DNA of 64,000 nt from Limosilactobacillus caccae (GCF_900156885.1 NZ_FTOY01000008.1:209977-273976); one strand, 5' to 3'; shown: positions 8,489-18,127, numbered from the stretch's first letter. Notes: generated by a model from the sequence alone, not told the origin. Numbers and translations: made by a program.

Positions 8489-9910
8489 TCATCCTTTCAT
8501 GTTATAAGCATCGATGGCGATTGGCAATGCGTGGTTACTTAAAAGGTGGGGAGTAACCGGCCCGTTAGCGTAATAGCGTTCGCTAAATGTCGCTTGGCCG
8601 TCGTTGATAAAGAACTCCACGGAACTAGTATCAACAAAGATCCGTAACCGCAACTGGTCACAGTGGCCGATTGTTGCATAGCGGTCAGTTGCTTGCCCGT
8701 GCTGGTGGACGGTGATTTCGCCCGCCGCCTTGTCATAGTGACAAGCGATCAATTGCTCGTCGCTCCCGGTGAGTGCCCAGCTGAACTGGTCATCGTCGCC
8801 AGTTGTGGTAACCGTGATATCCCATTCAGTATGTTGCGGGTCAGTGACAGCAAGTTGCTGGTCACCGTCAATAATCCGGGCAGAATGGATGACGCGCCCA
8901 GACCGCAGCAGGCTAACTTCCTTGGCCGGAATTGTCCCCAGCTGGTCGCCATTCATTATTAATTCACGAGGGAGGGTCAAGGCGCCTGCCCAGCCGTCAG
9001 CTTGTTCAGGCATTGCCTGGTCAAAGGAACTAAACCACCCAAACTGGATTTGCCGACCATCCGGCGTTAAGAATGACTGGGCAGCGTAGAAGTTATGCCC
9101 GTAGTCAAGCTCGTTAAAATTAAGATGGTGAAAAATTGCTTGTTGATAGTCGAGCTGACCGACAAAGTAGCCATTCTGGTTGAGGTTGAGGTAGTGGTGG
9201 CCGCATGCCTTGATGCCCATTGGTGAGCAGGCGATGACATCCTTGCCGTTGAGGCGGAAGAAGTCGGGGCATTCCCACATGTAGCCTTCGCTCTCCTGGC
9301 CGGTTGACTTCGTGATTGGTCCCACATATTTCCAATCGAGCAAGTCGGCGGACTGGTAGAGAAGAATCCGACCGAGGTTATCGTCCTTTGACCGGCTGCC
9401 TAAGACAAGGTAGTAGGTACCGTCATATTCCCAGACCTTGGGATCGCGGAAATCTTGTGAATTATCTTCCGGGGCGGAAATAACCGGGTTGCCCGCATAC
9501 TTGGTAAAATGAATCCCGTCGTCACTGTAAGCGACGTTTTGGTTTTCCCAGAAGTGATCCTGGTCGCCGTCATCATAGTAGTGGTGCCCGGTATACAGTA
9601 AGTACAAGCGCCCGTCCTTGACAATCGCTGACCCGGAGAAGCAGCCACCACTGTCTTCGGGGTCACCTGGGACAAGGGCGACCGGGAGACTTTCCCAGTG
9701 AACAAGGTCTTTGCTTCGCACGTGGCCCCAGTGCATCGGTCCCCATTCAGCTGAATAGGGGTGGAACTGGTAAAAGGCGTGGTAGTATCCCTTGAAAAAG
9801 CACAGGCCATTGGGATCGTTGAGCCAGCCACCATCGGTTTGGATATGGTAGTGTTCACGGTAACGGTCATTAGTAACCGTAATCGTCCGTGAGTGGTCGA
9901 TTTCGTTCAT
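8489..9910 (-). CDS. GH32 sucrose hydrolase (invertase/fructosidase)
   Basis: This 473-residue intracellular enzyme has the family-32 landmarks in order: WLNDPNG with nucleophile Asp32, the FSGSA region, FRDPKVW (transition-state Asp) and WECPDFF (acid/base Glu). A C-terminal beta-sandwich follows. No signal peptide is present. It hydrolyses sucrose or short fructans brought in by the adjacent permease and heads the operon. Confidence 0.94.
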   Translation of the reverse strand: MNEIDHSRTITVTNDRYREHYHIQTDGGWLNDPNGLCFFKGYYHAFYQFHPYSAEWGPMHWGHVRSKDLVHWESLPVALVPGDPEDSGGCFSGSAIVKDGRLYLLYTGHHYYDDGDQDHFWENQNVAYSDDGIHFTKYAGNPVISAPEDNSQDFRDPKVWEYDGTYYLVLGSRSKDDNLGRILLYQSADLLDWKYVGPITKSTGQESEGYMWECPDFFRLNGKDVIACSPMGIKACGHHYLNLNQNGYFVGQLDYQQAIFHHLNFNELDYGHNFYAAQSFLTPDGRQIQFGWFSSFDQAMPEQADGWAGALTLPRELIMNGDQLGTIPAKEVSLLRSGRVIHSARIIDGDQQLAVTDPQHTEWDITVTTTGDDDQFSWALTGSDEQLIACHYDKAAGEITVHQHGQATDRYATIGHCDQLRLRIFVDTSSVEFFINDGQATFSERYYANGPVTPHLLSNHALPIAIDAYNMKG

Positions 9911-9936
9911 CTTTCCGTAACTCCTTTTTTACTAGT

Positions 9937-9985
9937 TGAAAACGATTACAGTGCTGATTGTAGTTTCTTTAGTAAAAATTGTCAA
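9937..9985 (-). promoter_or_regulatory. Promoter and cre-type operator of the GH32 operon
   Basis: On the minus strand, TTGACA (9980-9985), a 17-nt spacer and TACAAT (9957-9962) form a near-consensus promoter. A perfect cre/LacI-type site, TGTAATCGTTTTCA on the minus strand (9937-9950), overlaps the expected transcription start. A repressor bound there would block initiation. No LacI gene lies next to it, so CcpA or a distant regulator is expected (inference). Confidence 0.85.
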
Positions 9986-10128
9986 GCGTTTATCAATTTT
10001 AAATGTGAATTGTTTTACATTTAAGCGTCCGGTAAAATAAGGGATTATAATGAAATTAATTTATAAAAAGACCTCCGCAAGGGAGAATTAATCGCCGTAA
10101 CGGATTGAACTTAGAAGAGGGAATAACA

Positions 10129-10644
10129 ATGAGGAAAATTAGTAAAATAATAATCGGGCTGTTAACTATTTTAGGCGTCCTTAACTTATCATCCGCCCAG
10201 GCAGCGACTGTCCGCCAGACTGACCTCAACGGCCATGTCTACATTGCCTCCTACCTTAATGCCAACGCCCTGCGAACGTCTTACCAGTATATCTTTTTCA
10301 CAAGGGACGGCCGGGCAATCACGGTCCCTGTTGCGGACGTTGATGCCAGTGGCAAACCACTAATCGACGAGGCGGCGACAAAAAAAGAGCGTCAGGGACC
10401 GGCAAAGGTTAAGCAATACACTGCTAACCGGCAATTTGTTGAACGCCAAGCGAAGGAGCGGCCGGTAAGGGTACTAGCTAAAAACAAGATTAGTGTTAAG
10501 GCTAATGGTGTCAAGGCTAAGCCGCTGGGAACGATTCAAGCAAAGGATAATAGCAAGGATTTCACCGTCACTTACCCTGATGGCGCGCAAAAGTATACCA
10601 GCATCCGCTTTAAGCTTGCGCCGGCTAATTACCAATATAAATAA
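10129..10644 (+). CDS. Small secreted protein of unknown function
   Basis: This 171-residue product has a clear signal peptide (MRKISKIIIGLLTILGVLNL, cleavage likely after AQA). I do not recognise the mature part; it is rich in Lys, Ala and Thr and has a TYPDG segment resembling those in surface proteins. The ATG at 10129 has GAGGG upstream; a TTG at 10105 is also in frame but precedes the ribosome site. A TATAAT box lies at 10046-10051. The stop codon lies within a strong terminator. Confidence 0.75.
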   Translation: MRKISKIIIGLLTILGVLNLSSAQAATVRQTDLNGHVYIASYLNANALRTSYQYIFFTRDGRAITVPVADVDASGKPLIDEAATKKERQGPAKVKQYTANRQFVERQAKERPVRVLAKNKISVKANGVKAKPLGTIQAKDNSKDFTVTYPDGAQKYTSIRFKLAPANYQYK

Positions 10645-10684
10645 GGAGTAGGCAGTCGCCATGACTGCGCTACTCCTTATTTTT
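10643..10684. terminator. Terminator between secreted protein and channel gene
   Basis: AAGGAGTAG-GCAGTC at 10643-10657 pairs with GACTGC-(G)-CTACTCCTT at 10663-10678 and is followed by a T run on the plus strand. It overlaps the 3' ends of both convergent genes. Confidence 0.88.
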
Positions 10685-11392
10685 TAGTAATTCTTTGATT
10701 TCATCGAGCTCTGCTTTTAGTTGCTTGTTCTCTTCACGGATACCCTTGAGCTGGTCGGCGAGTTCCTGTTCGTCCTTTTTGGAGAAAAACTCGGTGATCA
10801 TGCTGGTCAGCATCCCGATAAAACTGATTCCTAGTAGCATCAGGATGATCGCCGCAATCCTTCCTAACCCGGTCTTTGGGACGACATCCCCGTAACCAAT
10901 CGTCGTTGCGGTAGTAACTGCCCACCAGATAGCGGTGTTGAAGGAGGATTTTTCAGAAATACAAAACATTGCAGAAGTAATGATGATTACGGCAATGCTG
11001 ATATAGAGGTAGTACAAGAACTCACTGCGCTCAAAGAAGCTGCCGAGCCGGCCAGCCAAGCCAACCAGCCGCATTATCCGCAGCAGTTTAAGCAGGTGTA
11101 AAGTTCGCCCAATCTGGGCAATTCGGAAGAAGTAAAAGATACTGCTGGCGGGGATGATTGAGAGCAGGTCAAAGATGTTTTCCCGGATAAAGCGGCGCTT
11201 ATTGTCGGCCAATACGAGCCGGACGACGTAATCGGTAAAAAAGATTAGCCAGATCCAGTTATCAAACATGTCGTAGGGGTAGGCATCGATATTGATCTCG
11301 TTGGCGTAATAAGCAATCAGCATCACGATTGACGCAATCGCCAGCAGTGCCATCAAAACTTGGTAGATAATGTAAGTTATTTTCTTGTGCAC
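10670..11392 (-). CDS. Voltage-gated-type potassium channel
   Basis: This is a 240-residue channel. Helices S1-S3 are followed by an Arg-bearing S4-like segment (RTLHLLKLLRIMRLVGLAGR), S5, a pore loop with selectivity filter TIGYGD, S6 and a C-terminal coiled coil (EENKQLKAELDEIKELL) suited to tetramer assembly. The start is a GTG with a GGAAG-type ribosome site. It ends 18 bp from yfhO in the same direction, downstream of it, and is likely in the same operon. Confidence 0.9.
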   Translation of the reverse strand: MHKKITYIIYQVLMALLAIASIVMLIAYYANEINIDAYPYDMFDNWIWLIFFTDYVVRLVLADNKRRFIRENIFDLLSIIPASSIFYFFRIAQIGRTLHLLKLLRIMRLVGLAGRLGSFFERSEFLYYLYISIAVIIITSAMFCISEKSSFNTAIWWAVTTATTIGYGDVVPKTGLGRIAAIILMLLGISFIGMLTSMITEFFSKKDEQELADQLKGIREENKQLKAELDEIKELLKNKE

Positions 11393-11410
11393 AACATCCG
11401 CTTCCTAACA

Positions 11411-14305
11411 CTATTTATTGCGGTGTGACCGCTGAAGGTAAATGCTAATACCGGCCGCGACTGCCGTCCAGCAAAGGCCGAACAGGCTAACCAGCGCCCC
11501 CGCTTTTAACCCCGGCAAATGGTAGGTAAGGGTCAACTTATGCTGACCGGCAGGGAGAAAGACCCCGACAAAGGCCTGGTTGGTCCGCAATGTCGGCACC
11601 GTCTTGCCATTAACGCTCGCAACCCATCCCCGTGAATATGGGATTGACGAGGTTAAAATTCCCGGGCGATTAGTTGTAATCTGCCCGCTAACTTGGTTAT
11701 CCCGTAGGTGGAGCTTTTTCAGCCGGTTTTTCTGCAGTTGCTTAACCTCTTGATAATAGGAGTTATCCAGCTTTTCCGCAACCACCCGGTACTTCAGCTG
11801 GTAAGTCCCCAGCTTGCTTGGTTGGAAGCGGAGAGAAGTCGGCAGCTTGCCATCGTAGTAACCGATGTTAAGCGTTGAATCCTTGACAAACTTGAAGAGT
11901 GAGAGGGTGCTCTGCCGGGCCTGGTCGACCGTGGCTGTCCCAAACTTACTGCCGACATTTAGCTTAAAACTGATATCCGGCGACCCGTTGAGGACGTGAT
12001 AGCGCCAGTAACGGTACTGGTTAAAGCGGTGGTTGACGACACTACCAGGGTTAAGTGCCATCTCCTTTAGGTGAGCCTGCTCGTAAGCAATCTGCTGCTT
12101 CATCGTGAAGGGAGTGTACTTGATCTGGGAAAATTCAATGTGTAGCTCACTGCCACGGAGCTTCTTTTGCACGGCCTTCTTTTGCAGCTCTGGTAGCTGG
12201 ATGCGGTAATACGCCGTACTGTCGGTATGGCGCAGCTTGGCAGGGTTGACCGTGGTGAGGCGGTTAGAAACGAGGGTGCTCTTCAGTGGGTATACCTTGG
12301 TATCAAGCTTGGCCGCCCGCATCCCCTTAGGTCGTGCTGAATCGACAAGCACCCCCGCTGCCAGGGCCCGTTCCTTTTCTGTTGGTGACAACTTTTGGTA
12401 GGCCCGCTGGGGGATATACGTATCTTGCCAGTAGAGGAGGGGGAAGGCATAGTTTGTCTTATAGCGCAGCGTCTGCGTCGGAATAAAGTCTTCCGGCTTC
12501 TGCGGATTACTTGGCTGCCCCTGGTCGTAGTTGATGACCGGGTCGGTGGCCTGGTCAAGGAAGTAGCCCGCCGGAATCTTATTCGCATTCGCTCCGTTGC
12601 TCTGGACGAAGAGGTACTTGACCCCGAAGAAGTTGTTCATTACTGTCCGGTCGTCCGCCTGGCGGATGGGGATATTCGCCTGGTACTGGTTGTTTTGCAG
12701 GCTGGTGTTAAACTGGCCGAGGTATTTATTTTGCAGCGAATAATAAGAATCAATATTATGTAAACCAGACGTGAGGTCGTTGTCGAGTTTTGGACCGTCG
12801 ATGATTTGGTTTTGGCTAATTGTCGAGACCCGGTAGAAAGACTGGCGGTCAAGCCCCTTGTCGAGACCCCCGTAACGGTTGGCGGCAATGCTTTGGTACT
12901 GGCCCTTGCTCAGCATGTTACTGCTGAAGTCACCGTTATAGGGGAAAGCGGCATAGATAGCGTTAAAGCCGGCGTTAAGCATGACGATTGTTAATAGCCA
13001 CCGGTCGGGCAGCTTCACCTTGTGGAAGTTGATCAACCACAGGGCCATCAGTGACAGGATTAAGAAGATGACCGGCATGAAGATGTCATCCTTGCCTTCA
13101 AAGAAGAAGGTGGCAATCAAGACCAGCAGGTAAACTGCGGTCGCCCAGGTGAGGATCATCAGCTGGTGGTGGTTAAGGGTCGGGGCATCCTGGACGAGGA
13201 TACAGATTGCCGTTGCTAGTGGTAAGTAAATAAGCAAGGTCCAGCGGTTGGAGGCGGACATCATCCCGTTGAAGAAGGCACCGACAGCGGGGATGAGCAG
13301 CATCACTAGGGCAAGGGCAAGGCTGATTGTCAGCAGGGGGTACTTCTTTGCTTGGGAGTAGAGGTAAACGAGGGCGATGAAGCCGATTGAAACGATCCCC
13401 AAGGCTGACCAAAACATGAAGTACCACTGTCCCCCGTTGATCAATTGCTTGGGTAAAAAGAGGTAGTAGTAGAGGGGGTAGGTCTTCAAACCGTTGGCAA
13501 ACAGTGAGCCAGTCCGGGTTGAATTTGTGACAGCCATTAATTCGGGGATGATTAGGATGGCGGACAATAGGAGGCTAGTGACAGTGGCAAATGCTAATTT
13601 TAGTAGTGTTCGCCCATAGTCAAGCTGCTGGCGGTAGTGGGTGAGGACCCGTAAGACGAGGTAGGCAAATGAGCCGATTCCCAGCACGTAGGCTAGGTAG
13701 TAGTTGCTGATGAGCATCCAGGTGAAGGCCCCCGCCAGTGGCCATGCCGAGCCATTTTTCAAGATCCGCTCAAGCTGGACGACGATGAGCGGGAAGATAA
13801 TAAACGGGGTGGTGAAGAAGGGCTGGGCAATACAGGCGTAAAGTAAAAATGAGTTTACCAAGTAGGCGGTCGCCCCGACCAGGATTACGTGGTCGCGGAA
13901 GTTAAAGTGCTGGGCAAAGTAAACAAAGGCTAAGCCGACACAATACATCCGGACGACGTTGATGACCTGGTAGGCCAGGGTGATCTTTGCGGCAGGAAAG
14001 AGGAGGGCCAGGTAGGCAAAGACGTCCCCAATCGTGTAGTAGGAATATACCTGGAAGGTGTCACTACCGAGGCCCATCTGCCAGGACCAGAAATTAAAGT
14101 GCCCGGGATGGTGGAAAAATTCCACCAGTGCAGCCCGGTACTTGGCGAGTAGGGGCAGGTGCTGGTTTAGGGCATCTTTGCTGAGAATAAAGGAATTGCC
14201 AAATACTAAGTAGGTCCCGAAGATACAGGCGGCGAGGAAGATAAATACCAGGCTGTATTCCAGGTACAGTTTTTTAACGTTGCGTTTGCCAAATGAAAAA
14301 TCCAT
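11411..14305 (-). CDS. yfhO: YfhO-family membrane protein (GT-C-like)
   Basis: This is a 964-residue polytopic protein with about 12 membrane segments in the first half and one at the C-terminus. A large extracytoplasmic region lies between them, with SRGWVASVNGKTV and QAFVGVFLPAGQHKLTLTY typical of YfhO. Relatives are GT-C-type glycosyltransferase candidates acting on lipid-linked sugars, for example in teichoic acid or glycolipid decoration. The acceptor here is unknown. The ATG has TAAGGAG upstream. An AT-rich hairpin at 14318-14346 lies just 5' of it. Confidence 0.88.
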   Translation of the reverse strand: MDFSFGKRNVKKLYLEYSLVFIFLAACIFGTYLVFGNSFILSKDALNQHLPLLAKYRAALVEFFHHPGHFNFWSWQMGLGSDTFQVYSYYTIGDVFAYLALLFPAAKITLAYQVINVVRMYCVGLAFVYFAQHFNFRDHVILVGATAYLVNSFLLYACIAQPFFTTPFIIFPLIVVQLERILKNGSAWPLAGAFTWMLISNYYLAYVLGIGSFAYLVLRVLTHYRQQLDYGRTLLKLAFATVTSLLLSAILIIPELMAVTNSTRTGSLFANGLKTYPLYYYLFLPKQLINGGQWYFMFWSALGIVSIGFIALVYLYSQAKKYPLLTISLALALVMLLIPAVGAFFNGMMSASNRWTLLIYLPLATAICILVQDAPTLNHHQLMILTWATAVYLLVLIATFFFEGKDDIFMPVIFLILSLMALWLINFHKVKLPDRWLLTIVMLNAGFNAIYAAFPYNGDFSSNMLSKGQYQSIAANRYGGLDKGLDRQSFYRVSTISQNQIIDGPKLDNDLTSGLHNIDSYYSLQNKYLGQFNTSLQNNQYQANIPIRQADDRTVMNNFFGVKYLFVQSNGANANKIPAGYFLDQATDPVINYDQGQPSNPQKPEDFIPTQTLRYKTNYAFPLLYWQDTYIPQRAYQKLSPTEKERALAAGVLVDSARPKGMRAAKLDTKVYPLKSTLVSNRLTTVNPAKLRHTDSTAYYRIQLPELQKKAVQKKLRGSELHIEFSQIKYTPFTMKQQIAYEQAHLKEMALNPGSVVNHRFNQYRYWRYHVLNGSPDISFKLNVGSKFGTATVDQARQSTLSLFKFVKDSTLNIGYYDGKLPTSLRFQPSKLGTYQLKYRVVAEKLDNSYYQEVKQLQKNRLKKLHLRDNQVSGQITTNRPGILTSSIPYSRGWVASVNGKTVPTLRTNQAFVGVFLPAGQHKLTLTYHLPGLKAGALVSLFGLCWTAVAAGISIYLQRSHRNK

Positions 14306-14374
14306 AGTCGACTCCTTAAAATAAAAAAGTACATCTTTTTTATTTTAGCAAATAATGGCTGGGGGGAGCAGGCG

Positions 14375-14411
14375 CAAATAAAAAAGCCGGGATGATTTCT
14401 CCGGCTTTTGC
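14375..14411 (-). terminator. Terminator after the sigma-factor gene
   Basis: The stem AAAAAGCCGG/CCGGCTTTT (14381-14390 with 14401-14409) gives GCTTTTTTATTT on the minus strand, directly downstream of the sigma-like gene. Confidence 0.85.
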
Positions 14412-14470
14412 GTTAAGCTTAATTTTATTAAATAATTGCGAGAATCTTACAAGTAATAATCAGCGCCGAC

Positions 14471-15076
14471 TTAGTAGTCATGTGCTAACACTGCCAACAT
14501 CTTCTCCCGGCAACGGTGGACGGCACTTTGGATGCTCCGTTTCGAGCAGTTGAGACGGGTGGCGGCTTCACTAATCGAATAACCCTGGTGAAGGTAGCTG
14601 AGAACCTGGCACTCAAACGGTGAGCACTTGTGAAGCAGGGTTTCGACACTTTGATGGCAGTAGACGATTTCGTCTGGCTCGCCGCGCAAAGAATCGATGA
14701 AAGATTCAGCAAAGGTGGTATCCATCGGCATCACCTGGTGGGCGGGGATACGTTTGCTGGCGAGAGTCTGCCGGCGGATATCACGGATCCGGTTGGTCAG
14801 ACACTGCTTGAAAAAGCCAGAAAACATCTGTGGGCACTGGTCCTGGTATAGGGCCAAGACGTCGATCAAGACCACTTGCGCGTCTTGTTCCCAGTCAGCG
14901 AGTTCGTAGCCAGCAATAAAATGCTTTTGCCAGATCCGCCGAACAAGGGGGCGGTAACGGTGAAACAGTTCCGCAAACGCACTATTATTGCCTGCCTGGG
15001 CATCCTTGATCAGGGTGACGTATTGCTCCTCGTTTTCTTTAATTACATTGAATAAATCTTTTGTGTTGAAGCGCAC
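14471..15076 (-). CDS. Sigma-70-family factor, ComX/SigH-like
   Basis: This 201-residue protein has a region-2 helix set (AFAELFHRYRPLVRRIWQKH, DWEQDAQVVLIDVLALY, RIRDIRRQ) and a C-terminal region-4 helix-turn-helix (GYSISEAATRLNCSKRSIQSAVHRCREK). It resembles the competence sigma factor of lactobacilli and streptococci or a SigH-type alternative factor. The GTG at 15076 lies about 11 nt after AAAGGAG. A competence role is inference only. Confidence 0.72.
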   Translation of the reverse strand: MRFNTKDLFNVIKENEEQYVTLIKDAQAGNNSAFAELFHRYRPLVRRIWQKHFIAGYELADWEQDAQVVLIDVLALYQDQCPQMFSGFFKQCLTNRIRDIRRQTLASKRIPAHQVMPMDTTFAESFIDSLRGEPDEIVYCHQSVETLLHKCSPFECQVLSYLHQGYSISEAATRLNCSKRSIQSAVHRCREKMLAVLAHDY

Positions 15077-15420
15077 TGGAAAATGCTCTCCTTTATAACC
15101 TTATTTACGCGATAAGACTTCCCATCATCACGGATGCTATTATTTAACCTCCCAAATAGCAAGATGACGACCTGTTCAACAGGGGTTCATCCCTGCTGTT
15201 AGGCAAGCGAAAACGGTTTCGTGTTTTAGCAACCAGTTCGTCCCGCGCAGGTCATAATTTATCAAATGTCTTATATTGCAACAACGAGAAAGCGGATACA
15301 TTATGAACGACCGATCGAACGCTAACATAAGCAGGACGGTAGGCGCGGCCCCAATAAGAAAATTTATAATGTTTGCCCAGAATAAAAAAGATCAATTAAT
15401 AAAATAGTGAAAGGCCTTAA
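15077..15420. other. 344-bp intergenic region upstream of the sigma gene
   Basis: No gene is seen here. Read toward the sigma gene it has TTGCAA and, 17 nt on, ATTATG (weak promoter), then a hairpin (AACAG-CAGGG with CCCCTGTT near 15176-15200) and a GC-containing inverted repeat around CGAAACCGTTTTCG (near 15206-15222). A leader of about 200 nt is possible. The region may also hold the 3' end of the thioesterase transcript. Confidence 0.4.
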
Positions 15421-15804
15421 TCACTTGCTAGCTGGGCGCGGGCGGTTAGCGAGGGTGACGATACTGGTACTGGTTAGCCGCTTTTGGTTGTATAGCTTGA
15501 CTAACCATGTTTGGAGGGTTCGCCCTTGCTTGAGGGGGGTGGCGACCGCTTTAATTTTATCATTTGATACCGGTAACAAATGATCTGTGGTAATATTGAC
15601 GCCGAGGGCAATCTGTGCTTGATTTTGTTCAGCGAGCCACTTGTTTGCGCCCAGCGAAGCCGCTGTTTCTGCAAGGGTTGCATTAATGCCGCCGTGGACG
15701 ACGCCATACGGTTGCATTAACTTGTCAGTGACTTCAACGGTAACAATTGCTTCGGTGGCACTGACGGATTGGGGATGGATTCCTAGATTTTCTAACAGGT
15801 TCAT
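15421..15804 (-). CDS. Hotdog-fold acyl-CoA thioesterase (DHNA-CoA hydrolase candidate)
   Basis: This is a 127-residue hotdog protein of the PaaI/MenI type with the motif [17 protein letters not shown]. It probably hydrolyses 1,4-dihydroxy-2-naphthoyl-CoA to DHNA, given that menB and menE are divergent neighbours. The ATG at 15804 is preferred because an in-frame GTG at 15819 belongs to the GTGAGGT ribosome site. Confidence 0.82.
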   Translation of the reverse strand: MNLLENLGIHPQSVSATEAIVTVEVTDKLMQPYGVVHGGINATLAETAASLGANKWLAEQNQAQIALGVNITTDHLLPVSNDKIKAVATPLKQGRTLQTWLVKLYNQKRLTSTSIVTLANRPRPASK

Positions 15805-15840
15805 TTTATAAGACCTCACTTACAAAGGAGACGATGTAAC
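15805..15840. promoter_or_regulatory. 36-bp divergent gap between thioesterase and menB
   Basis: Only 36 bases separate the two start codons, and they are almost filled by the two ribosome sites (GTGAGGTC on minus, AAAGGAG on plus). Promoters for each gene must therefore lie inside or at the edge of the opposite coding sequence. A weak TATAAG box is visible here on the plus strand. Confidence 0.6.
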
Positions 15841-16662
15841 ATGACAACAGTCGATTGGCAACCAGTAAAGGATTACTCAGAGATCATCTTTGAGCGGGCC
15901 GGTAAGATCGCAAAGATTACGATGAACCGGCCGGAAAAGATGAACGCCTTTACCCCGGTTACGATTCAAGAAATGATCGACGCGTTTAACATTTGTCGTG
16001 ATGATAGCACAATTGGGGTAATTATCCTAACTGGCGCTGGCGACAAGGCTTTCTCATCCGGTGGTGACCAGGGGGTTCGTGGCAACGGTGGTTATGTTGG
16101 GCCCGACCACATCGCCCGGCTAAACGTCTTGGACCTTCAGCACCTCATTAGAATCATCCCGAAGCCCGTCATTGCGATGGTTAAGGGCTGGTCAGTTGGG
16201 GGCGGAAATATCCTCCAGTTAGTCTGCGACCTGACGATTGCGGCGGATAATGCTAAGTTTGGCCAAACTGGACCAAAAGTCGGCAGTTTCGATGCCGGTT
16301 ACGGCTCCGGCTACCTTGCCCGGGTGATCGGTCACAAGCGGGCCAAGGAAGTATGGTTCTTAAACCACTTCTACAGCGCGGAAGAAGCCTACCAGATGAA
16401 CTGGATCAATAAGGTAGTTCCGTTAGACCAGGTTGAATCCGTCACCCTTGACTGGTGCAACGAAATCTTGAAGAAGTCCCCGACGGCGCTGCGCTTCATC
16501 AAGGCAGCGATGAACGCCGATACGGATGGTTTGGCCGGCCTGCAACAATTAGGCGGGGATGCCACAATGCTATTTTACACGACTGATGAAGGAAAGGAAG
16601 GGCGTGACGCATTCAACGAGAAGCGAGACCCTGACTTTGACCAATTCCCAAAGTTCCCATAG
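15841..16662 (+). CDS. menB: 1,4-dihydroxy-2-naphthoyl-CoA synthase MenB
   Basis: This is a 273-residue crotonase-fold enzyme, the usual MenB length. It has the MenB-specific [17 protein letters not shown] oxyanion region, the [17 protein letters not shown] helix and the [16 protein letters not shown] segment. It cyclises o-succinylbenzoyl-CoA to DHNA-CoA. It is followed after 12 bp by menE, with an AAAGGAG ribosome site upstream. Confidence 0.95.
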   Translation: MTTVDWQPVKDYSEIIFERAGKIAKITMNRPEKMNAFTPVTIQEMIDAFNICRDDSTIGVIILTGAGDKAFSSGGDQGVRGNGGYVGPDHIARLNVLDLQHLIRIIPKPVIAMVKGWSVGGGNILQLVCDLTIAADNAKFGQTGPKVGSFDAGYGSGYLARVIGHKRAKEVWFLNHFYSAEEAYQMNWINKVVPLDQVESVTLDWCNEILKKSPTALRFIKAAMNADTDGLAGLQQLGGDATMLFYTTDEGKEGRDAFNEKRDPDFDQFPKFP

Positions 16663-16674
16663 AAGGCGTCAACG

Positions 16675-18090
16675 ATGGAAACACAAAATTGGTTATTAAA
16701 ACAGGCCGCTACCCAGCCGAAGAAGGTGGCGGTCGATGACGGCAACCAGCAGTTGACATTTTGTCAGCTAAAGGCGATTGTCGAGGACTTTGCCTCCCGG
16801 TTGGACCAGCTCCACCCCGGAGAAAAAGTCGGCCTTCTTGCCAATAACGACTTGCAGAGCTACGAAATTGCCTTAGCAGTCCTGGCGAGTGGGCGGACGA
16901 TTGTTTGGTTAAACTGGCGGTTAGCCGATGAAGAATTGCAGAGGCAAATGAAGGACAGTGACCTAGCTGTTTGTCTCGTTGACGACCCCCTGTGGCGGGA
17001 AACAATGGACGAACGTTTTGTCAGTTACACTGATTTTCTTGCCTTATCCCAGGGAAGCAGGCCGCTTGTGGCAACCTTTGATTATGACCGGGTCGCCAGC
17101 ATCATGTATACCTCGGGCACGACGGGGAATCCGAAGGGTGTTTTGCAGACCTTTGGCAACCACTTTTACTCGGCGGTTTCGTCCGCCCTCAACCTGGGTT
17201 TAACCAGCAGTGATGAGTGGTTATGCGTCGCCCCCATTTTTCACATCAGCGGTTTTTCCATCATCATGCGGGGACTTATCTACGGGATGACGGTGCGGAT
17301 CGTTGATAAATTCCGGGTCGAAAACGTTGCTGCAATCCTGGCTGCTGAGCCGGTGACGATCATGTCGGTCGTACCATTCATGCTCAAAAAGCTAGTTGCC
17401 GAACAAGAGGCTACTGGTCGCCGCTATAACGCGGGCTTCCGTTGCATGCTTCTTGGTGGTGGAACGATCGACCGACCAACGCTAGTCAAGTGCCAGCAGA
17501 TGGCAATCCCGGTCGTCCAGTGTTACGGGATGACCGAGACTTGTTCGCAGATTGTTGCGCTCCGGGCTAGTGACGCCTTGGCAAAACTTGGGTCAGTCGG
17601 CCAGCCCCTGTTTACCACCCAATTGAAGCTGTCGGCTAAGGGGGAGATTCTATTGAAGACCCCGGCCCTGACCCCTGGTTATTTAAACTTACCGGATAAG
17701 CTGCCGGCTAAGATGGTCGATGGCTGGTATAAGACAGGCGATGTTGGTCACCTCGACCACGATGGCTACCTTTATATTGATGGCCGCCTTGACGAGATGC
17801 TGATTTCCGGCGGGGAGAACATCTTCCCCCAAGAAGTTGAGCAGGTCTACCTTGAGTATCCTGGGATTAAGGAGCTAGCGGTGGTGGCAAAGGCTGATCC
17901 TGAGTGGGGACAGGTCCCAGTCGCCTTTGTTGTGGCTGACCAGCGAGTAGCTGACCAGCAACTGATTGAATTTGGCTACCAGCACCTTGCCCATTACAAG
18001 GTGCCTCGCCAGTACATTTATGTTGACCACTTGCCAAAGAACGCGAGTGGCAAAGTCCAACGGTTTTTATTACGACAGAAATTATCCTAA
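16675..18090 (+). CDS. menE: o-Succinylbenzoate-CoA ligase MenE
   Basis: This 471-residue adenylate-forming enzyme has the P-loop YTSGTTGNPKGV, the motif CYGMTETCSQIV, GWYKTGDVGHLDHDGYLYIDGR and the C-terminal catalytic lysine region (PKNASGKVQR). It activates o-succinylbenzoate to its CoA ester for MenB. The assignment to MenE rests on the menB neighbour. No menF, menD, menH or menC is in this window, so the substrate must come from elsewhere in the genome or from outside. Confidence 0.9.
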   Translation: METQNWLLKQAATQPKKVAVDDGNQQLTFCQLKAIVEDFASRLDQLHPGEKVGLLANNDLQSYEIALAVLASGRTIVWLNWRLADEELQRQMKDSDLAVCLVDDPLWRETMDERFVSYTDFLALSQGSRPLVATFDYDRVASIMYTSGTTGNPKGVLQTFGNHFYSAVSSALNLGLTSSDEWLCVAPIFHISGFSIIMRGLIYGMTVRIVDKFRVENVAAILAAEPVTIMSVVPFMLKKLVAEQEATGRRYNAGFRCMLLGGGTIDRPTLVKCQQMAIPVVQCYGMTETCSQIVALRASDALAKLGSVGQPLFTTQLKLSAKGEILLKTPALTPGYLNLPDKLPAKMVDGWYKTGDVGHLDHDGYLYIDGRLDEMLISGGENIFPQEVEQVYLEYPGIKELAVVAKADPEWGQVPVAFVVADQRVADQQLIEFGYQHLAHYKVPRQYIYVDHLPKNASGKVQRFLLRQKLS

Positions 18091-18127
18091 TTACAAAATT
18101 TATACTATTGAGGAGTAAACCTAAATT

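Noticed and set aside
15841..16662. Generic enoyl-CoA hydratase
   Set aside because: The [13 protein letters not shown] region and the menE neighbour are specific to MenB.
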